NCBI GenBank assembly: GCA_039105265.1
Contig: JAPFFF010000024.1
Span: forward strand, 124,001-188,000
Length of the DNA: 64,000 nt
Origin: Tritrichomonas musculus
Taxonomy: Eukaryota > Parabasalia > Tritrichomonadida > Tritrichomonadidae
Direction: 5' to 3'
The position numbers were made by a program, and so were the translations under genes. The first letter of the stretch is position 1. Every line of letters starts with the position of its first letter. Shown here in pieces: positions 38,386 to 48,166 of the stretch. Below the pieces are notes generated by a model. It saw only the letters and a list, made by a program, of their open reading frames with translations. It ran no database searches and had not been told where the DNA came from.

Positions 38386-40869
38386 ATGTCTTCCAAGGAG
38401 TGTGTTAAAGTTGCTGTTCGTGTACGTCCGTTATTAAACACACTTAATGAAGCAAACACCGATGAAATCATGGAGGTAAATCAGAATACGGGATTAGTTG
38501 AAATTGAAGTTCCAAATAAATCTAATGATGTACACGACTTACCGAATAAGAGAAATCGATTTACTTTTGATTACGCCTTTCCACCAGATTGTACTCAACA
38601 AGAAATTTACGAAACCGCAGCTAGTGAAATAGTTTCAAGTGTTCTTGATGGATATAATGGAACTATTTTTGCATACGGTCAAACTGGTTCAGGAAAAACC
38701 TACACAATGTATGGAATTGGCAAAGCTAAAAGTGCAACACTAGGAATTATTCCGCGCGCAGTTACTCAAATATTTGATTTTATTTCCAAAAAAGGTGTTT
38801 TATATACAAAAGACAACAAAACAATAAATGAACTACTCAACAATAACAACGACAACAATAATCAAGGAGGTAATAACGATAATAATCGATCAAAAGTTAG
38901 TCCAAAAAAAGAGTTATATAAAAAAAACAGTATACCTATTATTCCACACTCGAAATCACCACGAAAATCAAGTGTCAATACTAATAACAATACGAATAAC
39001 CTCAAAGATATCCCAATACCAAAAAAAAGTATGATGAAGAGCAACAGTGCTAGTGTTTTTAAAGATAAAAAAACAGAAAGATTACCCCAACGAGATGACG
39101 GAAAGTTATGGGTCAGTATCAAAGCTTCGTATGTTCAACTTTACAATGAACAATTACTTGATCTCCTCAACGACTCCAAAGACCCTCCAAAAATTCGCTT
39201 ACGAGAAGATCCAGCTACCCACTCTTTTCAAATGGAGAACAGTACCATTGTTGATATCATGTCCATGGAAGATATTAATACTCTTATCAAGATTGGAAAA
39301 CGGAATCGAATTGTTCGAGCCACCATGATGAACGAAAGCAGTACCCGAGCCCATACAATCCTTTCAATTTGGATCCAGACTGTTGGCGAAGTTACAAAAA
39401 CTGGCCGTTTAAATTTAGTCGATTTAGCGGGAAGTGAAAAGTCATCCAAAGCCGGTACTGAAGGAGAAGCCCTTCGTGAAGGTAGCTCCATCAACTATGC
39501 TCTTCTAGTTCTCGGAAATTGCATATCAAAGCTTACTTCCCGTGAGCATTCAAAAAGTTTCCGTGATACACAGAAAAGTGCCACCAATTCAAATTCAACG
39601 GAAACTGAAACCGAAACCGAAACCGACAATTACAACGATACGGAAACCGAAACCGAAACCGAAACCGAACCTGATCCAGATAAAGAAAAAGAGAAAGAAG
39701 CCGAAAACCCGCCTGAAAATGAGAACGAAGTTGAAGTCAACATTGAACTTGAGAACAAAGGCGATACAAATTTGACTAGCTATCGTTCATCGGCGTCATC
39801 AATGAATGTCTCCACTTCCGATTCGTCCTTGTCATCTCTTCCAATCAACAAGCTCAACAACTCACGCTCAACGTCATCGTTGAACAAGAACAGCCCCAGG
39901 AAGGCGCCACAGACAAGCAGCATTGGCTCGTTAGGTGATAATAAAAAAGTGTCACCGACATCATCGTCGTCATATCACATCCCTTTCAGAGATTCGCGTC
40001 TCACGATGCTCTTGAAGGACTCTTTGGGCGGAAACGCGAGAACATTGATGATTGCCACTTTGTCGCCTTCTTCATTCAACGCCAGCGAGACAATGAACAC
40101 GCTCCGTTACGCGCAGAAGGCAAAAATGATCAGAAATACGGCGACCGTTAACATGGATGCCAAAGACGCCCTCATTTTGAAGTACCAGAGAGAAGTTGAA
40201 GATCTCCAAAGACTTCTTGCTCAACAGACCCTTCTTGTGCATCACCTTGACAACGATAGCGAGGACGATCTGGACAAATTGAAAGACATTGAAGAGATGG
40301 CCAAAAAGAAATTGAAATTTGACATTGAAATGATTCAATGTGAAATTGATCGTACCAAGAAAGAAACAGGCGAAATGGAGCAAGAAATCGAAGAAGAAGA
40401 AAATAATTTGAAAAAATTGCTCGAAAATCAAAAGGAGATGGTCAATCAAATTGACCTTTTAAAAAAAAAGGAAAGTGAAATGAAAGAAGAAGAAGAAAAA
40501 TTGGAAGAAAAGCATGAAAGTCCTTCTAATAATAATCAATCTATTAGAAGAAGAAGAAATTATAAAAATGTTAGACTCCATTTGCACGATTTCGGTAACA
40601 ATTCTTTGATAGACGAAAGAAAAAGATTCTATTACAATTTGGTCAAGAAAAAAGAGCAGCTGAAAAAGACAAAACAAAAAATTCAGGAGAAGAAAATTTT
40701 ACAACAGACCGAATATGATACTATTTTTGAGACTTGGAAGAAGTTGTCAATGGTGGTAAAGAAACATATCCCAAAGCATAGCTTGATTGAAATATATGCT
40801 AATGCTGAATATAATGAGGAAACTTTACAATGGCACTTAAAAAAGCCCGTAAAAGTGACTCCAAGATAA
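38386..40869 (+). CDS. Kinesin with N-terminal motor carrying two large insertions
   Basis: 827 residues from the ATG at 38386. Motor motifs are complete: P-loop GQTGSGKT (98-105), switch I NESSTRAH (316-323), switch II LVDLAGSEK (344-352) and SRLTMLLKDSLGGN (535-548). It should be an active ATP-driven microtubule motor. Two inserts interrupt the motor. Residues about 142-238 (Asn/Lys/Ser-rich) lie before SIKASYVQLYNE. Residues about 391-528 lie in loop L12 at the microtubule-binding face and contain a TETETE repeat, an acidic stretch and a Ser-rich stretch. The usual neck-like coiled coil follows (about 595-720), then a short basic tail. The subfamily is not assignable. It is divergent from the giant ankyrin gene (254 bp between the ATGs). 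Confidence 0.9.
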   Translation: MSSKECVKVAVRVRPLLNTLNEANTDEIMEVNQNTGLVEIEVPNKSNDVHDLPNKRNRFTFDYAFPPDCTQQEIYETAASEIVSSVLDGYNGTIFAYGQTGSGKTYTMYGIGKAKSATLGIIPRAVTQIFDFISKKGVLYTKDNKTINELLNNNNDNNNQGGNNDNNRSKVSPKKELYKKNSIPIIPHSKSPRKSSVNTNNNTNNLKDIPIPKKSMMKSNSASVFKDKKTERLPQRDDGKLWVSIKASYVQLYNEQLLDLLNDSKDPPKIRLREDPATHSFQMENSTIVDIMSMEDINTLIKIGKRNRIVRATMMNESSTRAHTILSIWIQTVGEVTKTGRLNLVDLAGSEKSSKAGTEGEALREGSSINYALLVLGNCISKLTSREHSKSFRDTQKSATNSNSTETETETETDNYNDTETETETETEPDPDKEKEKEAENPPENENEVEVNIELENKGDTNLTSYRSSASSMNVSTSDSSLSSLPINKLNNSRSTSSLNKNSPRKAPQTSSIGSLGDNKKVSPTSSSSYHIPFRDSRLTMLLKDSLGGNARTLMIATLSPSSFNASETMNTLRYAQKAKMIRNTATVNMDAKDALILKYQREVEDLQRLLAQQTLLVHHLDNDSEDDLDKLKDIEEMAKKKLKFDIEMIQCEIDRTKKETGEMEQEIEEEENNLKKLLENQKEMVNQIDLLKKKESEMKEEEEKLEEKHESPSNNNQSIRRRRNYKNVRLHLHDFGNNSLIDERKRFYYNLVKKKEQLKKTKQKIQEKKILQQTEYDTIFETWKKLSMVVKKHIPKHSLIEIYANAEYNEETLQWHLKKPVKVTPR
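39599..39672 (+). repeat. GAAACC-type hexanucleotide repeat encoding Thr-Glu
   Basis: Tandem GAAACN units in the kinesin loop L12 insert encode alternating Thr-Glu in two blocks separated by DNYNDTE. It keeps the frame. Confidence 0.85.
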
Positions 40870-41006
40870 AAATTTTAGTTTTTTTTTTAATTTAGGTAAT
40901 TAATAATTATAATGTTATTATTTAAAAAATATTATTGTTTGATTAATTAATTAAAAGCTATCATTGCTAATTTTTCTTTTCAATTAAAGTATTAATAATG
41001 TCATTT

Positions 41007-41041
<35 letters not shown>

Positions 41042-41235
41042 TAATTATCACTAATATATAATTTTTCATATTGCCAAAAAGAATCAAATTTTATCAAAAT
41101 TTCAAGGAATATAAATTTCTTGTTTACATTATTTTATATTATTCTTTTTAAATGGCATATTTATGATGTTATAAGAAGATAATCATTATTTTTATCTATT
41201 GAAAAATTCTGATAAATAGACCATTATTTTTTTCT
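40870..41235. other. Intergenic region with T32 tract
   Basis: About 365 bp after the kinesin stop. Contains about 32 consecutive T at 41009-41040. No gene seen. Confidence 0.65.
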
Positions 41236-42090
41236 TAAAATTCAGAGGAGGGTCAACTAATTGAATGGCCATTTTTTTCTCATTGTTTGCATTTTTTTGC
41301 GTTTTGTAATTAATAAATTCAAAATTTTATTTTATTTATAAATAATATAATAATAATTATATATAAATATTACTTTTATGATTGGATTAAAGACAATCGA
41401 TGAAAATTGGAGATTCTCAATTTCAAATAATTCAAGATAGGTCAAATGGTGATTTAAAAGTATTTGCTAATATGATAAGAATAAACCAGCTGAGATTCAA
41501 TATTTTTACAAAATGGCTGAGATGTAATCAGTTTTTTGAAACTATTACTGATGCTATTAAATCAAATATTGTCCCAAATTCAACACACCAAATCATTCAA
41601 AAACAATATATTAGATATATATGCGTATAATAAATCTATTTATTCGACTAAATTTCATATTCCAACTACCAATTTTTTTTAGAGTCATGATAAATTACAC
41701 TCGATCATTAGTTTTATACATTCTCGCAAGCAAATATATGAATTGATTTAAAATATCGTATGAGTAATTATTTTTTAAATCTATATCCATGATTAAATAT
41801 GTAAGAATATTTAAAAAATATTAATAACCCATCAAGAAAAATTTGTAAAACTAAAAAACTTAAATTTGAAAAGAAAAAATAGAGAGAAAAAAATATTTGA
41901 ATACACATTCAAATTAGATTAATTTTGAATAAAACATTTTTATCTCAATAATATAAATAAATTATAGAGATATTATAGATAGAAAACTATTATATATTAT
42001 ATTAAATATTATATGTACTTATGCAAAATCCAAACCAATTATACTATGAGTTTTTGTGTTAAAAATAAGTTGACCTTCCTCTTAAAATTC
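41236..42090. mobile_element. Non-autonomous DNA transposon with 8-bp target duplication
   Basis: The element is 41244-42082 (839 bp). The inverted ends are AGAGGAGGGTCAACTAATT (41244-41262) and AATAAGTTGACCTTCCTCT (42064-42082), 17 of 19 matching. The 8-bp duplication TAAAATTC lies directly outside both ends (41236-41243 and 42083-42090). It contains one short ORF (41400-41630) but nothing long enough for a transposase. The pattern fits hAT-type transposition in trans. Confidence 0.87.
41400..41630 (+). CDS. Small ORF inside the 41.2-kb transposon
   Basis: 76 residues from an ATG at 41400, ending IQKQYIRYICV. The composition (NQLRFNIFTKWLRCNQFFET) looks protein-like rather than random. It has no recognised motif. 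It lies wholly within the terminal inverted repeats of the transposon, so it may be a leftover of transposase or other cargo. Real expression is doubtful. Confidence 0.3.
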   Translation: MKIGDSQFQIIQDRSNGDLKVFANMIRINQLRFNIFTKWLRCNQFFETITDAIKSNIVPNSTHQIIQKQYIRYICV

Positions 42091-42263
42091 AAAGATAAAA
42101 TTTGTCATAAACGTTACATCCAGTTTTTTTTAACAAATTACATAATATATAATCTAGAAAATGAAAAGGATCATTTTTAATTCACGGTCATAAATTTTTT
42201 ATGCAGAATTTAAAAGGATATTTGTCCGGATAAAATTTTTGCCGAAAAAAAGATTAAAAACAA

Positions 42264-44453
42264 ATGGATCGACTCGTAATCAATTTAAACTACTTTAAAA
42301 TCATAAAAAATATTGGAAATGGCAACTTTGGAAGAGTATTTTTAGTTCAAAATACCGTAACAAATAAAGAATATGCTGCAAAAGTTTCAATTCAAGAATT
42401 TTACTCCGAAGATCTCCAAAAATCCTTTTTAAATGAGATAACTTCCTATCCAAAAGTCAAACATCCATCAATATTGTCGTTATTTGGGTACAATCTTTTA
42501 AATTTTGATCATAAACCTTTTCCTACCATTGTTACAGATTATATGCCTAATGGATCACTCGATTCAATGCTAGACAAAGAATATCACGCCCTTGCTCCTC
42601 ATCAATTTTCCAATTCCCGGAAATATATAATTTTATTAGGTATAGCCTTAGGGATGAAATTTCTTCATTCCCAAAGGATTGTTCATCGCGATTTAAAACC
42701 ACAAAATATATTACTTGATGATAATTTCAACCCGCATATCTGTGATTTTGGCCTTTCAATATTATCCGAGTTACAAATGCCCGAAATACTAATGGAAAGT
42801 GGTGTTGGAACACCATTATACATGGCACCAGAAATACTTTCAAACAAGCCCTACACCTACAAAGTTGATGTATATGCATTCTCATTAATTGCATATGAGC
42901 TACTTTCAGGCAAGCCTCCATATGAAGGCTATCGCAACATCTTCCGATTACAAGATGAAGTCCGTCAAGGGAAGCGTCCAGATTTAACCTTTATCTTTGA
43001 CAACGACATCCGAAATTTTCTCAAAAAGTGCTGGTCAAATAATCCCTCCGAAAGACCTTCATTCAATGAGATAGTTGACGAAATTCTAACGGAACGATAC
43101 AGACTAGCCTTTGGTGCAAATGAAGAAGAAGTAGCCGAATACCTGGACCTATTTGACGAAGAGCAAGACCTTTATTCGAATGAGTACCTCGACATTCAAA
43201 AAGATGCCGATCAAGGAGAGGTCAAATCCATGCTCAAATTTGGCCTTATGCTACGACAAGGGGAAGGTATCAAGATTGACAAGAAGGAGGCGAGTCGATA
43301 CCTGAAGATGGCTGCTGATTTAGGCGACCAAGAAGCGATGTACAACTACGGATGCATGCTTTACAACGGCGAAGGTATTTCGATGAACAAGAAGGAAGCA
43401 TCCAAGTATCTGAAAAAGTCGGCCGACCAAGGCGAGTCGAATGCGATGTACAGCTACGGATGCATGCTTTATGACGGCGATGGCATCCAGATGAACAAGA
43501 AGGAAGCTGCGCGATACATCAAGATGAGCGCTGATCGTGGCGAGACACTTTCGATGCTCAAGTACGGCGACATTCTATACAACGGAAACGGAGTCGTGGT
43601 GAACAAGAAGGAGGCAGCTCGCTACTACAAGATGAGCGCGGATCAGGGCAACATCAAGGCAATGGAGAACTACGGCGACATGCTCTTCACGGGCAAAGGA
43701 GTGTCAATGAACAAGAAGGAGGCAGCTAGATACTACAAAATGAGCGCAGATCAAGGAAACATCACTTCAATGCATAGCTATGGAAAGATGCTTTTGTCAG
43801 GAAAGGAAGGAATCGACATGGACAAGGCTGAAGCTTCCAAGTACTTCAAGAAGTCAGCCGATAAAGGCAACACAAATTCAATGCTAATTCTCGGGAAAAT
43901 GTTGCAAGAAGGCGATGGTGTTGACACCGACAAAATGAAGGCAGCTTTCTACTACAAATCGTCAGCTGATAAAGGAAACTCTGACGCTATGTTTAGCTAC
44001 GCTTCAATGCTTAAATACGGCGACGGTGTCCCAGTTGATAAGAAAAACGCAGCTCTTTACTTCAAGCTGGCTGCTGTCAAAGGCAACACAAATTCAATGT
44101 TCATTTACGCAGACATGCTGGAAGCAGGCGATGGTGTCAATCAAGACAAAAAAGAAGCAGCAAGATTCTTTAAACTCGCAGCTGGAAAAGGCGACACTAA
44201 CTCAATGTTTAGATACGCAACAATGCTGCACGCAGGCGATGGAGTTGCCATGAACAGGAAGGAGGCCGCGAGGTTCTTCAAAATGGCAGCAAACAAAGGC
44301 GACAGCAACTCTATGTACAACTACGGAATGATGCTCAGAAATGGTGACGGAATCGCTAAGAATAGAAAGGAAAGCGATAGATACTTGAACATGGCTGCTA
44401 TCAGAGGTAACCCAATAGCTATCACTGAGCTTTTGAATCCTGACTTATTTTAA
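42264..44453 (+). CDS. Protein kinase fused to Sel1 repeats
   Basis: 729 residues from the ATG at 42264. The N-terminal kinase domain (about 11-275) has all key motifs: IGNGNFGRV (17-25), the VAIK-type lysine near 40, HRDLKPQN near 143-150, DFGLS near 162, and GTPLYMAPE near 183. It therefore looks active and Ser/Thr- or TKL-like. From about 312 there are 11 Sel1-type repeats of about 36 residues (pattern A-M-Y-N-Y-G-x-M-L, GDGI, KKEAARYxKMSADKG). These form a solenoid for protein binding. The Sel1 half uses much more GC-rich codons than the kinase half. Its 3' 270 bases are copied at 47451. The kinase probably relays signals through Sel1-bound partners; substrates are unknown. Confidence 0.92.
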   Translation: MDRLVINLNYFKIIKNIGNGNFGRVFLVQNTVTNKEYAAKVSIQEFYSEDLQKSFLNEITSYPKVKHPSILSLFGYNLLNFDHKPFPTIVTDYMPNGSLDSMLDKEYHALAPHQFSNSRKYIILLGIALGMKFLHSQRIVHRDLKPQNILLDDNFNPHICDFGLSILSELQMPEILMESGVGTPLYMAPEILSNKPYTYKVDVYAFSLIAYELLSGKPPYEGYRNIFRLQDEVRQGKRPDLTFIFDNDIRNFLKKCWSNNPSERPSFNEIVDEILTERYRLAFGANEEEVAEYLDLFDEEQDLYSNEYLDIQKDADQGEVKSMLKFGLMLRQGEGIKIDKKEASRYLKMAADLGDQEAMYNYGCMLYNGEGISMNKKEASKYLKKSADQGESNAMYSYGCMLYDGDGIQMNKKEAARYIKMSADRGETLSMLKYGDILYNGNGVVVNKKEAARYYKMSADQGNIKAMENYGDMLFTGKGVSMNKKEAARYYKMSADQGNITSMHSYGKMLLSGKEGIDMDKAEASKYFKKSADKGNTNSMLILGKMLQEGDGVDTDKMKAAFYYKSSADKGNSDAMFSYASMLKYGDGVPVDKKNAALYFKLAAVKGNTNSMFIYADMLEAGDGVNQDKKEAARFFKLAAGKGDTNSMFRYATMLHAGDGVAMNRKEAARFFKMAANKGDSNSMYNYGMMLRNGDGIAKNRKESDRYLNMAAIRGNPIAITELLNPDLF

Positions 44454-44827
44454 ATTTTTATTTTATTTTTATTTAGTGAATAAAAATAAGAAAAACGTAT
44501 TAAATGTTGTTTCTAATTATATTCTGATGTAAATCTTTTTTCAATAGTTACTCTCTCAAAAAGTTGATTTTTATTCACTTTTTGAATTGATCATAGAAAA
44601 TTTTTTCAATTCGGATTGATATTTTATTTTTTATATTTATATAAAATTTTTTTTTTATAAGTTTGGTTTCAGTATATTATCTAATCTAGTATTTTGTGAA
44701 AAATACTTTTTTTTTTTTAAATATCCTTTTCAAAAGTCCTTTTTAAAAAAATCCTTTTAAAAAATCACTCCATTATTTAATCCTTAGTGAAGTCATTTTT
44801 GATAATCACTCAATTATTAAATGATTA
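44454..44827. other. Intergenic region with the empty MITE target site
   Basis: About 370 bp. 44489-44500 reads AACGTATTAAAT, the unoccupied TTAA target whose copy at 47761-48012 carries a MITE. The part up to about 44650 is duplicated downstream. Confidence 0.8.
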
Positions 44828-47317
44828 ATGAAGTCTTTTGTTAAAATTTCTTCATTTCATTTTCATAATTTCCAAAAAAATATGGAAGCTGTTTATGATT
44901 ATCTTTCAAAAAAGAGAAATGCTCAATGTGCTTTGCTATCTTTGATTAAGGATGATGAAAATATGGAAGAAAACATGCAAAACCTATCCCAAATCATTGC
45001 AGACCAACAAATATGTGAAGATAAGTACCAGCTAAGAGACTTTCTCTATTTAGTTTCAAATATCTCTAATAATCATTATCGTTCAGATACATTTTTCGAG
45101 AAAATCCAAAGAGTTTTACAGGATTTAATGAAAGAAATCAATGAATTCTTCAATGAATCCGAAATTTATGACATTTTCCAAAAAAACAAAAGAATCTTGT
45201 TATTCTTATTTGATGAAAAAATATTAACAGCAAATCAACACTTGGCTAACAGATTGATGAAAGACGATGAAAACAATTGCCTATACTTTTATAATGAAAT
45301 CAAAGATTTCATTAAGATTCCTAATATTGAAAATTCTCCAATTTTACAATCAGAAGACTATGATGAAAATAGAGATATTGGCGAAAATGATAGCCAAATT
45401 TGCCAAATCATTAGAAATGATTCAATTGAAGAGCTAGAATCATATATAAAAGAGTCTGAAATTTCTCTTAATTCTATGATCGAAACATCAATATTTGAGA
45501 CCAATCCATTTTTGATAGGCAAAGAAATAACATTAATTGAATATGCAGCTTTTTGTGGCTCACATGAAATATTAAAATATTTATTAAATAACAACGTTCA
45601 AATATCACCAGAATTATGGATTTATTCAATCCATTCTAAAAATTTAGACATATTCAATTTTCTCAAAGAAAACAACGTTTACTTGGATTTCACTATGCAT
45701 GAAAAATTATTAGAAGAATCAATCAAATGTCATCATAATGAAATTACAAATTTCTTGTTAACAAATTATATCGATAAGGAAGAATTTTCAATGTCAAACA
45801 TAGTTGAACAAAAGTTTATTGATGCTAGTTTCCATTATTATAATTATGCATTTTTCCCTGAAGAACTCATAGATAATTCAATTCTACAAAGCTTAATCAA
45901 ATATAATCATTTCCACCTTTTTAAACTGCTCTACGAAGCTGACAAGATAAATATCAAAAAAGCTTACAATATCGCAAAAAAAGAGGAAAATCAAGATGTC
46001 ATGAAATTCTTGTCATCAATATCATCAGATATATTTGATAAAAAACCGTTTCCAGTATGGGAACAAAACTCAAATGGGCAAATAAAATTGACTGAAGTCG
46101 CAAAAAAGAGATTTTCTTTATCATTTTACCCATGTATGGTTTTAGTATTCGGTGGTCTTCGATCAGGAAAGAGTACAATATCATCACATTTATTAAATGG
46201 TGCCAAATCTGATTATTCAAACTCAACTTTCAAAGTTTCAGGATGTGCTGATTCATGCACACATAGAATAAATGCTGTTGGTCCTGTTAAATGCAAAGAA
46301 ATTGCGTCTTTATTTGACATTAACATTGATGAATATGATGAAGATAACAAGAATCGAGATATATTTATCATTGATTCAGAAGGTCTTTTTGCAGTGAAAG
46401 GGGAAATAAAATGGCTAAAACAGGCAATTTGCTCTATGATTTCTTTGGTTAATGTTTCTTTTTATGCTTCAAAATCTTTCGACACAATTTATTTGAATGA
46501 TTTCATGAAGTATTCATCTATAATTCAAACATTTGAAAACATTAATGTCCATCATGGATTTAGCTTTATCAACAATCTAGCAATAATTGATGGAGATAAT
46601 GTATTGCAAAAACTTTCAGAACAAAATAAAACAACTACTGAAGACCTTGTTCATGATTTATCATTCAAATACCCAGGTATTGATCCATCAATGTTTAAAT
46701 GCTTCTCGGTATTTGAGTTTCATTCTCGTCCAAAAGAATATCGTAATTCTCTGAGTCATGTTGCCAGTTTTATTATGGATTTATGCCTTTCCAAAGGAAC
46801 AAAAATCAGTGGAAGTTTATTGGCAGAATCATTCGAAAGATTTGCAAACGAAATCGATGATATTTATAGCAATATAAACAACGAAGAAACAATGGATGAA
46901 ATGGCCAAAATATTCAAGTGTGCAATCAATGATGAAATGATAAAATTGATCAAAAAACAAGAAAAAGACATCCAAAATGATATCGCATCAAAAGTATCAT
47001 TAATTCCTTTTGGTAATACTGATCATCTTAATATTGATGCTGCAATAACAAAATTAGAAAAAGGCAAAGATTTGGATAAAATAATTGATAAAACAATTAA
47101 AGAAATTTTCCCTGATTCAAAAGATTTCATTCCACTTGTTGAAGATTCAACAATCACTTATATAAAAGATATTGCTAAGAATACAATTCACAAAATAAAA
47201 ATGGAAGAAATACAAAGAAGGCAAAAAATAATGGAAGAAATTGAAAATATTAAAAAACAATTACGCGAGCAAGGTGCAGATATTCAGCAAATAAAAGCTC
47301 AAATGAAGAATAAATAA
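44828..47317 (+). CDS. Ankyrin (DUF3447-type) - GBP-like large GTPase fusion
   Basis: 829 residues from the ATG at 44828; Met19 (44882) is an equally plausible start. Residues 190-400 are DUF3447/ankyrin-like (ITLIEYAAFCGSHEILKYLL, then LWIYSIHSKNLDIFNFLKEN) and are paralogous to the protein at 63161-63979. Residues about 430-700 form a GTPase of the guanylate-binding-protein/GB1 type. The P-loop is FGGLRSGKST (441-450) and G3 is DSEGL (516-520), where GBP and atlastin carry DTEGL. A C-terminal helical region with a coiled coil (about 795-829, RRQKIMEEIENIKKQLREQG) follows. No membrane span is obvious. By family, such GTPases dimerise on GTP and can remodel membranes; the ankyrin part may supply targeting. 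The fusion is uncommon outside trichomonads as far as I know. Confidence 0.85.
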   Translation: MKSFVKISSFHFHNFQKNMEAVYDYLSKKRNAQCALLSLIKDDENMEENMQNLSQIIADQQICEDKYQLRDFLYLVSNISNNHYRSDTFFEKIQRVLQDLMKEINEFFNESEIYDIFQKNKRILLFLFDEKILTANQHLANRLMKDDENNCLYFYNEIKDFIKIPNIENSPILQSEDYDENRDIGENDSQICQIIRNDSIEELESYIKESEISLNSMIETSIFETNPFLIGKEITLIEYAAFCGSHEILKYLLNNNVQISPELWIYSIHSKNLDIFNFLKENNVYLDFTMHEKLLEESIKCHHNEITNFLLTNYIDKEEFSMSNIVEQKFIDASFHYYNYAFFPEELIDNSILQSLIKYNHFHLFKLLYEADKINIKKAYNIAKKEENQDVMKFLSSISSDIFDKKPFPVWEQNSNGQIKLTEVAKKRFSLSFYPCMVLVFGGLRSGKSTISSHLLNGAKSDYSNSTFKVSGCADSCTHRINAVGPVKCKEIASLFDINIDEYDEDNKNRDIFIIDSEGLFAVKGEIKWLKQAICSMISLVNVSFYASKSFDTIYLNDFMKYSSIIQTFENINVHHGFSFINNLAIIDGDNVLQKLSEQNKTTTEDLVHDLSFKYPGIDPSMFKCFSVFEFHSRPKEYRNSLSHVASFIMDLCLSKGTKISGSLLAESFERFANEIDDIYSNINNEETMDEMAKIFKCAINDEMIKLIKKQEKDIQNDIASKVSLIPFGNTDHLNIDAAITKLEKGKDLDKIIDKTIKEIFPDSKDFIPLVEDSTITYIKDIAKNTIHKIKMEEIQRRQKIMEEIENIKKQLREQGADIQQIKAQMKNK

Positions 47318-47450
47318 TACTATTCACCTGTATAATATTGATATTATACATAAAGGAAATTTTTGCTTAGAATTTTTTTCACATAAAGAATTAAATTGAA
47401 TAAATCTAATTTCTACAATATTTCGATTATTATTTTGTTTTATTTTTATT

Positions 47451-48157
47451 AAAAGGCGACACTAACTCAATGTTTAGATACGCAACAATGCTGCACGCAG
47501 GCGATGGAGTTGCCATGAACAGGAAGGAGGCCGCGAGGTTCTTCAAAATGGCAGCAAACAAAGGCGACAGCAACTCTATGTACAACTACGGAATGATGCT
47601 CAGAAATGGTGACGGAATCGCTAAGAATAGAAAGGAAAGCGATAGATACTTGAACATGGCTGCTATCAGAGGTAACCCAATAGCTATCACTGAGCTTTTG
47701 AATCCTGACTTATTTTAAATTTTTATTTTATTTTTATTTAGTGAATAAAAATAAGAAAAACGTATTAAGGTACAAATCCAGTACGTTATTTTTTGTAAGT
47801 GAGAACGTTTATTATTTGAATAGATGGGGGTCTTTGAAAAAGTTTAAATTGACAAGGTGTGTTTTTGACATTTATTTTACATTTTTCTTAATTCAATGAC
47901 ATGTTATGTAAAAAATAGTCAGATATTCGATTTTTTATATAACATGTCGATTTTTTCTTATAAAGTGTCAAAAAAAATGGCGGTTACGTAACGTACTGGA
48001 TTTGTACCTTAAATGTTGTTTCTAATTATATTCTGATGTAAATCTTTTTTCAATAGTTACTCTCTCAAAAAGTTGATTTTTATTCACTTTTTGAATTGAT
48101 CATAGAAAATTTTTTCAATTTGGATTGATATTTTATATTTATATTTATATAAAATTT
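47451..48157 (+). pseudogene. Duplicated 3' fragment of the kinase-Sel1 gene and its downstream DNA
   Basis: 47451-47764 matches 44186-44499 with no base difference I can see, at an offset of 3,265. After a MITE (47769-48008), the match continues from 48009 to 48157 against about 44497-44650, with one substitution and a small end difference. The coding part (47451-47718) is the last 2.3 Sel1 repeats and the stop. It has no kinase domain and no promoter of its own, so it is a fragment, although an 82-residue frame from an internal Met (47470) is open. Confidence 0.93.
47765..48012. mobile_element. 240-bp MITE with TTAA target duplication (piggyBac-like)
   Basis: The element is 47769-48008. 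The ends are 20-bp perfect inverted repeats, GGTACAAATCCAGTACGTTA and its complement. TTAA occurs on both sides (47765-47768 and 48009-48012). The paralogous site at 44489-44500 has a single TTAA, so it is the empty site. The inside can also fold (GACATGTTAT near 47898 pairs with ATAACATGTC near 47939). It has no coding capacity. TTAA duplication is the hallmark of piggyBac-type transposases. Confidence 0.93.
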
Positions 48158-48166
48158 GATACTTTT

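Noticed and set aside
47470-47718. Independent small Sel1 gene
   Set aside because: It is an almost exact copy of the last part of the 42264 gene, starting at an internal methionine, so it is a duplication fragment.
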